Counted from the first letter of the stretch, positions 16,267 through 25,313 are shown. The stretch is 64,000 nucleotides of DNA from Clostridia bacterium (GCA_017621155.1 JAGATP010000016.1:56334-120333), one strand, 5' to 3'. Numbers and translations: made by a program. Notes: generated by a model from the sequence alone, not told the origin.

Positions 16267-17508
16267 ATGGAAGAATACGAAATTGTCGTCATAGGGGGAG
16301 GCGCCTCCGGTTTGATGGCGGCATATCAAGCGGCAAAGCGCGGGAAGCGCGTTTTGCTCATCGAGCGGAACGAAAAGCTCGGAAAGAAGATTTATATCAC
16401 GGGAAAGGGTCGCTGTAACTTTACCAACGACTGTTCCCCCGACGAATTTTTGACCAACGTCGTTTCCAATCCCAAATTCTTGATGGGGGCGATCCGCGCC
16501 TTTCCGCCCGAACGCACCCTGCGCTTTTTTGAAGAGGCGGGGATGCACTACAAAATCGAGCGGGGGAATCGTGCGTTTCCGATTTCCGACCACGCAAGCG
16601 ACGTCACGAAGGTGCTCGAAAAGGCTTGTCGTTCGGTCGGCGTGCAAATCCATCTCAATGAAAGAGTGTTATCCGTCAGAAAGCAAGATACTATGTCAGA
16701 CGTAGCAAATAGTATGTTTGACATAGTAACGAGTACAGGGAGATATTTCGCGTATTCCGTCATCATAGCGACGGGCGGCGTCTCTTATCCGACGACGGGA
16801 AGTACAGGGGACGGTTATTCCTTTGCCTCGTCGCTCGGGCACAGCATTGTGCCGACCGTTCCCGCGCTCGTCGGCATCCGCCTGAAAAATCCACTCGCGC
16901 CTCTTTCCGGATTGTCCTTAAAAAACGTAGCTCTTTCCGTAAAGGAAGGGGAAAAAGTTCTGCATCGGGAGTTCGGGGAAATGCTCTTTACTCATTCCGG
17001 CATTTCAAGCCCGATCGTGTTGACGATCTCTTCCCTTATCAACAGAAAGCAGATTCCTTCTCTTTCCCTCAGTCTCGATCTGAAGCCCGCGCTCTCGTTC
17101 GAGCAGCTGGAACAGCGCATTTTGCGTGATTTCGACGCCGAAAAAAACAAGTCGGTCGGAAACGTCTTTTGCGGATTGCTGCCCAAAAATCTCGTTCCCT
17201 TTGTCCTTGCGCAGGCGGGCGTCTCCCCGCAAAAAACCGTCAATTCCGTCACAAAAGAGGAGCGCAAAGGCTTGCTTTTCGCTTTGAAATGCTTTATAAT
17301 GAAACCGACTTCTCTGCTCCCCGTCGAAGAGGCGATTGTCACCGCCGGCGGTGTTTCCGTCAAGGAAGTCAATCCTAAGACGATGGAGAGCAAGCGATGC
17401 CCGCATCTTTACTTTTGCGGAGAGGTTTTGGATCTCGACGCGCTGACGGGCGGCTTTAATTTGCAAATTGCATTTGCCACGGGCTACGCGGCGGGCAATG
17501 CGGTTTAA
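16267..17508 (+). CDS. BaiN/HI0933-family FAD-dependent oxidoreductase
   Basis: A flavoprotein of 413 aa. IVVIGGGASGLMAAYQAAKRG is the dinucleotide-binding fold, followed by the family signature GKKIYITGKGRCNFTN, an ATGG motif (VIIATGGVSYPTTGSTG) and C-terminal CPHLYFCGEVLDLDALTGGFNLQIAFATGYAAG. The family acts on unsaturated C=C bonds in some gut bacteria, but the substrate here is unknown. About residues 141-154 are encoded by two tandem palindromic repeats (16689-16728) that look like an in-frame insertion. The next gene starts 10 nt later. Confidence 0.88.
   Translation: MEEYEIVVIGGGASGLMAAYQAAKRGKRVLLIERNEKLGKKIYITGKGRCNFTNDCSPDEFLTNVVSNPKFLMGAIRAFPPERTLRFFEEAGMHYKIERGNRAFPISDHASDVTKVLEKACRSVGVQIHLNERVLSVRKQDTMSDVANSMFDIVTSTGRYFAYSVIIATGGVSYPTTGSTGDGYSFASSLGHSIVPTVPALVGIRLKNPLAPLSGLSLKNVALSVKEGEKVLHREFGEMLFTHSGISSPIVLTISSLINRKQIPSLSLSLDLKPALSFEQLEQRILRDFDAEKNKSVGNVFCGLLPKNLVPFVLAQAGVSPQKTVNSVTKEERKGLLFALKCFIMKPTSLLPVEEAIVTAGGVSVKEVNPKTMESKRCPHLYFCGEVLDLDALTGGFNLQIAFATGYAAGNAV
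16689..16728. repeat. Tandem palindrome (TACTATGTCWGACATAGTA family) inside the flavoprotein gene
   Basis: Two adjoining 19-bp palindromic units: 16689-16707 (TACTATGTCAGACGTAGCA) and 16710-16728 (TAGTATGTTTGACATAGTA). The outer ends TACTATGTCA and TGACATAGTA are perfect inverted repeats. They are read in frame as TMSDVANSMFDIV. Related units occur at 23988 and 35261. Confidence 0.6.
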
Positions 17509-17518
17509 CGGAGGCACT

Positions 17519-18523
17519 ATGTACGCTATTCGGGGTGCGACGACCCTTTCGTCGGATGAGCCCGCTGTCGTGCGCGAGGCGGTAAAAGAGCTACTCTATG
17601 CGATCATGCGGGAAAATTCCCTTTCCCAAGAGGAGATCGTCTGCATTTTATTTTCTTCGACTTCGGATATTCATTCGCTCTATCCCGCGAAAGCGGCGAG
17701 GGAAGCCGGATTTGTTCTTCCTGCGCTGTATTCTTCCGAAGAGCCCGCCTTCGAAGGCGCTCTGCCTCTTTGTATTCGCGTCATGTTCCTCGTCGAAGGG
17801 GAGAAAAAGGGCAAATTCGTCTATCTGCGGGGCGCAAAGCGCCTGAGAAGGGATTTGTCTTCCAGACTTACGATCGCCCTTGACGGCCCTGCGGGGAGCG
17901 GAAAAAGCACGATTGCAAAGAAGCTTGCTTCGCATTACGGCATTTTATACCTCGATACCGGGGCAATGTACCGCGCCTGCGCCCTTTGGTGCATGAGAAA
18001 AGGCATCGATTTACACGACGAAGCTGCCGTAGCCGAGGCAATTGCGGAGATTCCTTTAACCGTCTCTTTGGGAGAAGGTCAGATCACCCTGTTGGAGGGG
18101 GAGGACGTTTCTTCGGCGATTCGCACCTCCGAGGTGGCGGCAGGCGCGTCGCTCGTCGCGACGTATGCCTTCGTTCGAGGCAAGATGGTCGAAATGCAGC
18201 GCAAAATCGCAAGCGAACAATCTTGCGTCCTCGACGGAAGAGACATCGGAACGACCGTCCTCCCGAACGCGGATTTCAAGTTTTTCGTCACGGCTTCTTC
18301 CGAGGTGCGAGCAAGAAGAAGGCTATCTGACCTCGGAAAACTCGGTCAGAAGGCAGATTTCGAGTCCGTTAAAAAATCCATCGAGGAGCGGGATTTTCAG
18401 GATGCGCACCGCAAGGTGTCGCCCTTGAAAATGGCGGAGGACGCAATCCTGATTGATACCTCCGGTCAGACGGTCGAGGAAACCCTCCTTACCATTCACG
18501 GAAAAATTCAGGAAAAAATTTAA
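17519..18523 (+). CDS. Fusion of AroH-class chorismate mutase and cytidylate kinase
   Basis: The 334-aa protein combines two enzymes. Residues about 1-118 match monofunctional AroH chorismate mutase: IRGATTLSSDEP with the active-site Arg, SSTSDIHSLYPAKAAREAG, CIRVMFLV with a second Arg, and VYLRGAKRLRRDL with the Tyr. Residues about 120-334 are CMP kinase with P-loop ALDGPAGSGKSTIAKKL, LDTGAMYRA and LDGRDIGTTVLP. It therefore should make prephenate and CDP/dCDP. GGAGG at 17510-17514 sets the start at 17519; an upstream in-frame ATG at 17468 lies inside the flavoprotein gene. It is followed by plsC and ispH-S1, the usual partners of cmk in Clostridia. Confidence 0.92.
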   Translation: MYAIRGATTLSSDEPAVVREAVKELLYAIMRENSLSQEEIVCILFSSTSDIHSLYPAKAAREAGFVLPALYSSEEPAFEGALPLCIRVMFLVEGEKKGKFVYLRGAKRLRRDLSSRLTIALDGPAGSGKSTIAKKLASHYGILYLDTGAMYRACALWCMRKGIDLHDEAAVAEAIAEIPLTVSLGEGQITLLEGEDVSSAIRTSEVAAGASLVATYAFVRGKMVEMQRKIASEQSCVLDGRDIGTTVLPNADFKFFVTASSEVRARRRLSDLGKLGQKADFESVKKSIEERDFQDAHRKVSPLKMAEDAILIDTSGQTVEETLLTIHGKIQEKI

Positions 18524-18534
18524 GGGAGTTCACT

Positions 18535-19203
18535 ATGGAGAAAAAAAACGATTTATCCTTCAAGACAACGCGCAAAGGGAAAAAGGTTTCGATTATGCTC
18601 ATCGTTTTGCGCATCCTTTGCGTCCCCATTTTCTTTCTCATCTATCCTTTTCGCTTTTACGGCAACAGAAAGGTAAAGGACGGCCCTTGTGTTTTCATTG
18701 GCAACCATTATCGGATCTGGGACGTCGTTTATCCTGCGATGACCACTTGGGAAGGCATTCATTACATTGCCAAAAAATCCATTTCCGAAAATAAATTTAT
18801 GGGATTTTTCTGCAAGCACCTGAAAGTTATTTCCGTCAATCGGGACGGCAACGACGCGCGGGCGGTGATCGACGCCATCAGAGCTTTGAGAAACGGCGAA
18901 AAGATCAGCATTTATCCCGAAGGAACGAGAAACAAGACGGACGCGGAAATGCTTCCCTTCAAGCCGGGCGCTGCGATGTTCGCCATTCGCACCAAGACGC
19001 CCATCGTTCCCATTATGCAGTATAAAAAATCCAAGCCCTTCCGCTTTGCGCATCTGATCATCGGCGATCCCTTTGAACTGACGGAATTTTACGACAGAAA
19101 GCTGACGGCGGAGGACTACGAAAAGGCGGATCAGATTCTTTTCGATCGCCTGATCGCAATGAGAAAGGAGCACGAGGCGTTTCTTGCCTCCAAGAAGAAA
19201 TGA
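18535..19203 (+). CDS. plsC: 1-acyl-sn-glycerol-3-phosphate acyltransferase
   Basis: Adds the second acyl chain to make phosphatidic acid at the inner face of the membrane. The 222-aa protein has an N-terminal hydrophobic segment (about residues 20-42), then the catalytic NHYRIWD (H-x4-D) and YPEGTRNK with the phosphate-binding EGTR. It lies between aroH-cmk and ispH-S1 with a 4-nt overlap into the latter. Confidence 0.93.
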   Translation: MEKKNDLSFKTTRKGKKVSIMLIVLRILCVPIFFLIYPFRFYGNRKVKDGPCVFIGNHYRIWDVVYPAMTTWEGIHYIAKKSISENKFMGFFCKHLKVISVNRDGNDARAVIDAIRALRNGEKISIYPEGTRNKTDAEMLPFKPGAAMFAIRTKTPIVPIMQYKKSKPFRFAHLIIGDPFELTEFYDRKLTAEDYEKADQILFDRLIAMRKEHEAFLASKKK

Positions 19204-21287
19204 GAGAAATTCTGATTGCCGAAAACAGCGGATTTTGCAAAGGCGTCAGGCATGCGGTCGATACGGCAATGAAGATTTCTCCGGAAAACACCTACGTGTT
19301 CGGAGAGATCATTCACAACAAAGACGTGACGGCAAAAATCGCGGCGAGGGGAATTATCACCGTGCACGATCTCTTCTCCGTACCAGACGGGGCGAAGCTT
19401 CTGATCCGTTCTCACGGCGTCGGCAAGACCGTTTACGAGGAGTGCAAAGCGCGGAACATCGAAGTCATCGACTGTACCTGCGGATTCGTCAAGCACACGC
19501 AAATGATCGTGAAGGAGCATCACGCGCAGGGGGAACAAGTCGTAATCATCGGCGAAGCGAGCCATCCCGAAGTCGTCGGCATCAATGGCTGGTGCGATGA
19601 TTCGGCGATCGTTTACTCCTCCGAGGAGGACGATTTTTCGTCCATTCGCGATAAAAATCTGTGCGTCGTATGCCAAACGACCTTCTCTAAAGAAAAATTT
19701 GACAAAATTATAAAAAATATCAAAAAAGAGTGTCAAAAAACGGTTGCAGTTTTCGAAACAATTTGTTATACTACTATAGGACGTCAGTCGGAAGCGGAAA
19801 AGCTTTCGAAGGAATGTGACGCCATGATTGTCATCGGGGGGCTGAACAGCTCCAATACGAATAAGCTTTACGACATCTGCGTAAAGAACTGCAATCATGT
19901 ATTCCGTTTGGAAAATTCAGCTGCCTTAAAAGCGGATGAGTTTATATATTTTAATAAGGTAGGTATTGTCTCGGGGGCAAGCACTCCGGACACACAACAC
20001 CAGGAGGTTCTCTTAAAGATGGAAAGTATCGACACAGAAGGCAAAGCAACGAACGCAATGGAAGAATTCGTTGCAAAGATTGACAATGGACAGTTTAAGT
20101 TCAAAAGGGGACAGCTGATTACGGCTATCATCTCTTCGGCAGACGACGAGGGCGTAGCGGTATTGTTGCCCTTCTCAAAGAAGGAAATTGTGCTCGATAA
20201 AAATGAGATCGACTGCGAAGAATACAAGAAAGAAGAGTTTACCGCAAAAGCAGGTTCTGAAATTGAACTGATGGTAGTCGCTTTGAATCCCGTAAAGCTT
20301 TCTCAGAAGATGATCAGAAAGGTAAAAGAAGAAGAGGCGATGATCGCAGAAATCGAGGAAGGCAAGGAGTTCAACGTCACCTGCACCGGTTTCAACAAGG
20401 GCGGCCTTACTTCCGAGCTCGGCACCTATGCGATCTTCGTTCCCGCCAAGGAAATCCGTTCCGGATATGTCAAGGAACTCGATAAATACGTAGGCAAGAA
20501 GCTTCGTCTCAGAGCCCTCGAGATCAAGAAGGGCGACAGAAAGAAGGAGATCATCGCTTCTCAGAGAGTGATCATTGAAGAAGAAAGAGCGGCTAAGAAG
20601 GCGGCGGAAGAGGCAAAGGTTGCCGCATTCTTCGAGTCCATTAAGGTTGACGACGTCGTTGAAGGCGAAGTCAAGCGCGTGACTTCCTTCGGCGCATTCG
20701 TATCCGTAGGCGGTTTCGATTGCCTTGCGCACATTTCCGATTTGTCCTGGACGGGCGTTAAAAAGGTTGAAGACGTCCTCGAAATCGGCAAGAAGTACGA
20801 GTTCAAGATTCTCAAGATCGACGATGTAAACAAGAAGGTTTCCATCGGCTACAAGCAGCTTCAGCCCCAGCCTTGGGATCTCGCTGCCGAGAAATACGCA
20901 GAGGGCGATACCGTACACGGTAAAGTCGTCAGAATCGTTCCCTTCGGCGCATTTGTCGAGGTGGAAAAGGGAATCGACGGTCTCGTTCACGTTTCCCAGA
21001 TTTCCCACGAGTGGCTTGAAAATCCCACTTCCGTTCTGACCATCGGTGAAGAGGTTGACGCAAAGATCCTTGCGCTCGATCCCTATGCAAAGAAGATGAC
21101 GCTTTCCATCAAGGCACTGCTTCCCGAACCCGAAGTCAAGAAGGTTTCCAGAAAGTCCGAAGAGAATGAGGGCAAGCCTTCCAAGAGAGTCAGAAAGGAT
21201 AAGAACGGCGAAGAAGAGTACAGAGAGTGGACGGAGAGCGGCGTAGGCGGCGCTTCGATTGCGGATCTTCTCAAGAACGCAGACTAA
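19200..21287 (+). CDS. IspH (HMB-PP reductase) fused to ribosomal protein S1
   Basis: The protein has 695 aa. Residues 1 to about 285 are 4-hydroxy-3-methylbut-2-enyl diphosphate reductase, the last MEP-pathway enzyme, with the three [4Fe-4S] cysteines at C13 (GFCKG), C94 (DCTC) and C189 (ICYTT). Residues about 300-690 carry four S1-type OB repeats; the last two are canonical (VEGEVKRVTSFGAFVSVGGFDCLAHISDLSW and VHGKVVRIVPFGAFVEVEKGIDGLVHVSQIS), the first two degenerate. The fusion is known from Clostridia. It follows plsC with a 4-nt overlap and is closed by a terminator. Confidence 0.95.
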   Translation: MREILIAENSGFCKGVRHAVDTAMKISPENTYVFGEIIHNKDVTAKIAARGIITVHDLFSVPDGAKLLIRSHGVGKTVYEECKARNIEVIDCTCGFVKHTQMIVKEHHAQGEQVVIIGEASHPEVVGINGWCDDSAIVYSSEEDDFSSIRDKNLCVVCQTTFSKEKFDKIIKNIKKECQKTVAVFETICYTTIGRQSEAEKLSKECDAMIVIGGLNSSNTNKLYDICVKNCNHVFRLENSAALKADEFIYFNKVGIVSGASTPDTQHQEVLLKMESIDTEGKATNAMEEFVAKIDNGQFKFKRGQLITAIISSADDEGVAVLLPFSKKEIVLDKNEIDCEEYKKEEFTAKAGSEIELMVVALNPVKLSQKMIRKVKEEEAMIAEIEEGKEFNVTCTGFNKGGLTSELGTYAIFVPAKEIRSGYVKELDKYVGKKLRLRALEIKKGDRKKEIIASQRVIIEEERAAKKAAEEAKVAAFFESIKVDDVVEGEVKRVTSFGAFVSVGGFDCLAHISDLSWTGVKKVEDVLEIGKKYEFKILKIDDVNKKVSIGYKQLQPQPWDLAAEKYAEGDTVHGKVVRIVPFGAFVEVEKGIDGLVHVSQISHEWLENPTSVLTIGEEVDAKILALDPYAKKMTLSIKALLPEPEVKKVSRKSEENEGKPSKRVRKDKNGEEEYREWTESGVGGASIADLLKNAD

Positions 21288-21320
21288 TTGTCAAGGAAAA
21301 AAACCATTCAAATGAAGTGA

Positions 21321-21352
21321 AAGGGCATCCGTTTCGGTTGCCCTTATCTTTT
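21321..21352 (+). terminator. Terminator of ispH-S1
   Basis: AAGGGCA-t-CCG-TTT-CGG-t-TGCCCTT followed by ATCTTTT. The long, nearly perfect stem lies about 35 nt after the stop. Confidence 0.8.
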
Positions 21353-21416
21353 GCAAAAGATATTCGGCGCGGCACATTTTACGTGCGTCTTTGGGAACAA
21401 AAGAGAAAAAACGATT

Positions 21417-21448
21417 CCGACCTTTTCAAGAATGGGGTCGGATTTTTC
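21417..21448 (+). terminator. Second terminator before htpG
   Basis: CCGACC (21417-21422) pairs with GGTCGG (21436-21441), followed by ATTTTTC and a further T run. No gene lies between it and the previous terminator, so this is either a backup terminator or part of an htpG leader. I found no clear sigma-A promoter for htpG downstream of it. Confidence 0.6.
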
Positions 21449-21540
21449 TTCGTTTTTTTGCAAAAAAACGCCCGTTTTTTGATTAAAAAAGACGTGGCGG
21501 GGGTATCTATATTATGTACTATTCAGGAGGACTTTTTAAG

Positions 21541-23355
21541 ATGGAAAGACAAGGTAATATCAAAATTTCAAGCGAAAACATGATGCCGATCATCAAAAAA
21601 TGGCTCTATTCCGACAAGGACATTTTTCTCAGAGAAATTATCGCCAACGGCATAGACGCCATTACAAAGTTCAAAAAATTGGTTGAGCTCGGCGAGGCTT
21701 CTGCGCCCGAAGAGGAGTACTGCATTAAGGTTTCCGTAGACGAAAAGGCAAAGACGCTCACCGTAGAGGACAACGGCATCGGCATGACGGAAGAGGAGGT
21801 CGAAAAGTACATTACGCAAATCGCCTTTTCCGGTGCGGCGGATTTTGTTTCCAAATACGAAAAGGCGAACGGAGACGGAATCATCGGCCATTTCGGACTC
21901 GGATTTTATTCCGCTTACATGGTTTCCGAGGACATCGAAATCTTTACGAAATCCTATCGGGACGAGTCTGCCGTTCGTTGGGAGAGCGATGGGGAATCGA
22001 CTTACACCATTTCTGAAACGGACAAAGCAGAGCGCGGCACAAAGATCGTCATGCACATTGCGGAGGAAGAGAAGGAGTTCCTCAAAGAGAGCGAAATTCG
22101 CTCCCTCATTCAGAAGTATTGCTCCTTTATGCCTTATCCGATCTATCTCAATTTCACGGGAAAGGACGACAAGGCGCTGAATACGACCAATCCTCTGTAT
22201 TTGAAGAATCCCAAGGATTGCACCGACGAGGAGTATAAGGAATTCTATCGTTCCACTTTCCATGACTACAACGAGCCGCTCTTCTGGGTTCATTTGAACA
22301 TGGATTATCCCTTTAACCTCAAGGGAATCCTCTATTTCCCCAAGGTAAGGAGAAAGGTGGAGCTCGATCGGGGACAGGTAAAGCTCTATTGCAATCAGGT
22401 CTTCATTGCCGACAACATCAAGGAAGTCATTCCCGAATACCTGATGCTTTTGAACGGCGTCATCGATTGCCCCGATATTCCCTTGAACGTGTCGAGAAGC
22501 TTCCTGCAAAACGACAGTCAGGTTAAAAAGATCACCAAGCACATCGTCAAAAAGGTAGCCGATAAACTCACGGCGCTCTTCAAGAACGAACGCGAAAAGT
22601 ACGAGACGAGTTGGCCCGACCTTGCGAACTTTATCAAGTTCGGCTGCATCAAGGATGAGGATTTTTACGATAAGGTCAAGGACATCATCATCTATCAAAA
22701 TCTTTCGGGAGAGTACCATGCCATCACGGAGTATCTCGGCGAAAAGATTTCGGACGCCGACGCAGAGGCGGGAAAAGAGCCCAAGACCGTCTATTATACC
22801 TCCGACGTCGTCGGACAGGCGCAGTATGTAAAGCTCTTCAAAGACGCAGGGCTTGACGCCATCGTCTGCGACACCTTCATCGATCCCCATTTCATCAGCT
22901 TCATCGAGTACAAGGAAGTCGGCAGAGTTTCCTTCAAACGCATCGATTCGGACATCGACGGCGCTCTGAAAGAGGGCGACAGCACGGAAGAGGAGAGCAA
23001 AGAGATCGTTGAGCTGGTAAAAGCCGATCTTGCAGACAGAAAGCTTGAGGTAAAAGCGGAAAAGTTTAAGAATGCAAACGTCCCTGCCATCATCAACGTT
23101 TCCGAGTTTATGCGCAGAATGAATGAGATGAACTCCTTCTACGCGATGGGAGAAGGGCAGGACGAGATCACGTTGGTGGTCAACCTCTCCTGTTCGGTCG
23201 TGCAATCCCTCAAGGATTTGCCCGAAGAGAAGAGAAAGCTTTTGTCCAACCAAATCTACTTCCTTGCGATACTTTCCTATCGGAAGCTGACCTCCGAAGA
23301 AATGGAAGAATATACGGCAAATAATCTTGCTTTGATGCAGTCGTACGTCGGCTGA
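21541..23355 (+). CDS. htpG: Molecular chaperone HtpG (Hsp90)
   Basis: A dimeric ATP-dependent chaperone of 604 aa. The N-terminal GHKL ATPase has the family elements YSDKDIFLREIIANGIDAITKF, VEDNGIGMTEEEV and IGHFGLGFYSAYMVSE. The middle domain shows LNVSRSFLQND, and a C-terminal dimerisation domain follows. AGGAGG at 21525-21530 serves the ATG at 21541; the in-frame ATG at 21514 precedes that site. The gene stands alone between terminators. Confidence 0.94.
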   Translation: MERQGNIKISSENMMPIIKKWLYSDKDIFLREIIANGIDAITKFKKLVELGEASAPEEEYCIKVSVDEKAKTLTVEDNGIGMTEEEVEKYITQIAFSGAADFVSKYEKANGDGIIGHFGLGFYSAYMVSEDIEIFTKSYRDESAVRWESDGESTYTISETDKAERGTKIVMHIAEEEKEFLKESEIRSLIQKYCSFMPYPIYLNFTGKDDKALNTTNPLYLKNPKDCTDEEYKEFYRSTFHDYNEPLFWVHLNMDYPFNLKGILYFPKVRRKVELDRGQVKLYCNQVFIADNIKEVIPEYLMLLNGVIDCPDIPLNVSRSFLQNDSQVKKITKHIVKKVADKLTALFKNEREKYETSWPDLANFIKFGCIKDEDFYDKVKDIIIYQNLSGEYHAITEYLGEKISDADAEAGKEPKTVYYTSDVVGQAQYVKLFKDAGLDAIVCDTFIDPHFISFIEYKEVGRVSFKRIDSDIDGALKEGDSTEEESKEIVELVKADLADRKLEVKAEKFKNANVPAIINVSEFMRRMNEMNSFYAMGEGQDEITLVVNLSCSVVQSLKDLPEEKRKLLSNQIYFLAILSYRKLTSEEMEEYTANNLALMQSYVG

Positions 23356-23367
23356 ACCCAAGGGAAG

Positions 23368-23394
23368 AGAGGAGCGCAAAGCTCCTCTTTTTTT
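23368..23394 (+). terminator. Terminator of htpG
   Basis: AGAGGAGC - GCAAA - GCTCCTCT with a continuing T run (23387-23394), 12 nt after the stop. Confidence 0.9.
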
Positions 23395-23430
23395 GTGCTA
23401 TTTTGAGAGTGGTCGCATATAGTATAGTAA

Positions 23431-24267
23431 ATGTTTTCCTATCTCCCTTTACGCCTTCTAAAAGCGGTAAGACGCGTCAATGCAAATCTCTTGTACGAGC
23501 TTAGAATTCGGGCAAATCGCCCTGTCATGGTCAATTACGGGGGAATTTACCGCTTCCTTGCGGAAGAGGGCGTATCGGACAAAAGGGGCATGGTTGCTTC
23601 GAAAGAGGAAATCGACGCAATCCTATTGGAAGCTTCCGAACACTCCTTCTACTCCGTTACGGAAGAGCTTAAAAACGGTTATCTGACGACCTCGGAAGGA
23701 GAGCGGATCGGCGTAGCGGGAAAGGGGATTTGCGAGGAGAAAAGGGTGCTATCCATGGCGGATATCCATTCTCTCTGCATTCGCATTCCCCATCTCGTTG
23801 CGGGGGCTTCTAAGGAACTTGCGTCGCATTGCTATGAGCCCGAACTACACAATACGCTCATCGTCGCCAAACCCGGAAGGGGGAAAACAACTATTCTGCG
23901 TGACATAGTATTCGAAATCGATAAAAAGATAAGGCATAACATCGTCGTGATTGACGATCGAGGGGAATTTACGCTATGCAAACAATGTACTATGTGTGAC
24001 ATAATATCCGATATTCCCAAGGAACAGGGGATTTCCTATGCGGTCAGAGCGCTCCGCCCCGACGTCGTCGTGGTGGACGAGCTGCTTCCTTCGGAGATTT
24101 CTGCCATTCAAAGGGCAATGGGACTGGGCGTCTTCGTTTTTGCCTCCATGCACGGGGATTCTCTTCGCTTTGCGCCCGACGGATTTTCTCGCTACGTCCT
24201 TCTAGGGAACGAGATCGGGTCGCTTTCTGGAATTTACGACAAGGACAAGAACAGGCTCTATGGTTAA
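23431..24267 (+). CDS. spoIIIAA: Stage III sporulation protein AA (ATPase of the SpoIIIA-SpoIIQ channel)
   Basis: A secretion-type ATPase of 278 aa, expressed in the mother cell, that powers the channel feeding the forespore. The P-loop reads AKPGRGKTTILRD and the Walker B region VVVVDELLPSEISAI. The stretch TLCKQCTMCDIISD, where other members have a GxPQxDxG-like loop, is encoded across a palindrome of the family also seen at 16689 and 35261. There is no ribosome binding site before the ATG. A sigma-E-like -10 (CATATAGT, 23416-23423) sits 7 nt before the start, but its -35 is poor. First gene of the eight-gene operon. Confidence 0.93.
   Translation: MFSYLPLRLLKAVRRVNANLLYELRIRANRPVMVNYGGIYRFLAEEGVSDKRGMVASKEEIDAILLEASEHSFYSVTEELKNGYLTTSEGERIGVAGKGICEEKRVLSMADIHSLCIRIPHLVAGASKELASHCYEPELHNTLIVAKPGRGKTTILRDIVFEIDKKIRHNIVVIDDRGEFTLCKQCTMCDIISDIPKEQGISYAVRALRPDVVVVDELLPSEISAIQRAMGLGVFVFASMHGDSLRFAPDGFSRYVLLGNEIGSLSGIYDKDKNRLYG
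23988..24006. repeat. 19-bp palindrome of the TACTATGTCWGACATAGTA family inside spoIIIAA
   Basis: TACTATGTGTGACATAATA is a near-perfect palindrome; a half-site TGACATAGTA occurs 80 nt upstream at 23901-23910. It is read in frame as TMCDII, the same frame as TMSDV in the flavoprotein gene copy. Confidence 0.55.
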
Positions 24268-24724
24268 AGCGCTCGGAGCCGTTCTCGTCGTCTGTGCCTG
24301 CGGCTTGATCGGCTGGCTGTTGACCTTTTCGCACAAAAAGAAGTGGGAATTTATCGCCGAATGGGGGCGATTTAACCGGCTGTTTATGACGGAGCTTTCA
24401 GCCAAAAGAATGCCGCTCCCGAAATTTATCGAGGGCTATGCCTCCCAAAACGAATTTCAGACCCTTTTGCAGGCGTATGTTTCGAGTTATTCCATCGAAT
24501 CGCCGCCCGCCTTTCTCAAGGAAGAGGAAAAAAAGCTCTTGAGCGATTATTTTTCGTACCTTGGCACTTCCGATTCCTCTTCTCAACTGAGCTTTCTGCG
24601 GGAAAAGGGGAATCAGCTCAAAGAGTTGGAAGCGCTATCTCTTTCCGATTATTCGAAACGTCGGACTCTTTATCCGAAGCTTGGCATTCTCGCCGGATTG
24701 TTTCTCGTGGTGTTATTGATATGA
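24260..24724 (+). CDS. spoIIIAB: Stage III sporulation protein AB
   Basis: The 154-aa protein has an N-terminal transmembrane helix (about residues 5-22), a soluble helical central part and a C-terminal transmembrane helix (KLGILAGLFLVVLLI). This matches SpoIIIAB, a channel component resembling type II secretion GspF-like proteins. It overlaps spoIIIAA by 8 nt and spoIIIAC by 4 nt. Confidence 0.88.
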   Translation: MVKALGAVLVVCACGLIGWLLTFSHKKKWEFIAEWGRFNRLFMTELSAKRMPLPKFIEGYASQNEFQTLLQAYVSSYSIESPPAFLKEEEKKLLSDYFSYLGTSDSSSQLSFLREKGNQLKELEALSLSDYSKRRTLYPKLGILAGLFLVVLLI

Positions 24725-24921
24725 ATATTGGAATTTTGTTTAAAATTGCGGCTCTGGGGCTGATCGTCACCGTGATTTGTCAGGTCTTGAAAAAATCCGA
24801 TCGCGACGATATCGCAACGTTGGTTAGCCTGATCGGCTTGATTTTGGTTCTGACCATCGTCGTGCAGATGGTGGGAAATCTCTTTGAAGAAATCTATGCT
24901 ATTTTTGAGATGTATTCATGA
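24721..24921 (+). CDS. spoIIIAC: Stage III sporulation protein AC
   Basis: A 66-aa protein with two transmembrane helices (about residues 4-22 and 33-58) separated by KKSDRDDIA, the typical SpoIIIAC layout. ATGA overlaps link it to spoIIIAB and spoIIIAD. Confidence 0.9.
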   Translation: MNIGILFKIAALGLIVTVICQVLKKSDRDDIATLVSLIGLILVLTIVVQMVGNLFEEIYAIFEMYS

Positions 24922-25313
24922 CGCAAATTATCTTTGTCGGGTTGCTTACGGCGGGCGCTGTTCTCTTTTTGAAATCGTATCGACCGGAACTTGCCTCTGT
25001 CGTCGGAGTGTGCGGGGGCGTGATTCTCCTCTTGTTCGCCGTCGATTACATTCGGGAACTTCTTGCCATTCTCTATGAGGTTGCTTCTTTCGGGGAAATC
25101 GAGAGTTCGCTCATAAAGCTCATCATCAAAATTGTCGGAATCGGCTATTTAACGGAGTTTTCGGCGCAGCTCGTCAGTGATTTCGGGTCGCCATCCATTG
25201 GAGATAAAATCGTGTTATGTGGAAAAATCGTCATCGTTTGCTTGGCTGTTCCTATGGTAAAAAGCCTCTTATCTATGGTTTCGTCTTTTGTTTCCTTGCT
25301 TTCCTTTTCCTGA
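24918..25313 (+). CDS. spoIIIAD: Stage III sporulation protein AD
   Basis: A polytopic protein of 131 aa with about four hydrophobic segments, ending LVSDFGSPSIGDKIVLCGKIVIVCLAVPMVKSLL, which is the conserved SpoIIIAD/AC region. It overlaps spoIIIAC by 4 nt. The reading frame of spoIIIAE opens inside it. Confidence 0.9.
   Translation: MTQIIFVGLLTAGAVLFLKSYRPELASVVGVCGGVILLLFAVDYIRELLAILYEVASFGEIESSLIKLIIKIVGIGYLTEFSAQLVSDFGSPSIGDKIVLCGKIVIVCLAVPMVKSLLSMVSSFVSLLSFS

Noticed and set aside
21568..23379. 603-aa open frame antisense to htpG
   Set aside because: A mirror of a strongly biased gene; its composition is that of a reverse-frame shadow and it has no promoter or ribosome binding site. 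Similar long antisense frames over the carboxyltransferase (11365-12696) and typA (7209-8288) were rejected for the same reason.
23395..23423. Sigma-E promoter for spoIIIAA
   Set aside because: CATATAGT is a fair -10 but no acceptable -35 lies 13-15 nt upstream; mentioned in the gene entry but not called.
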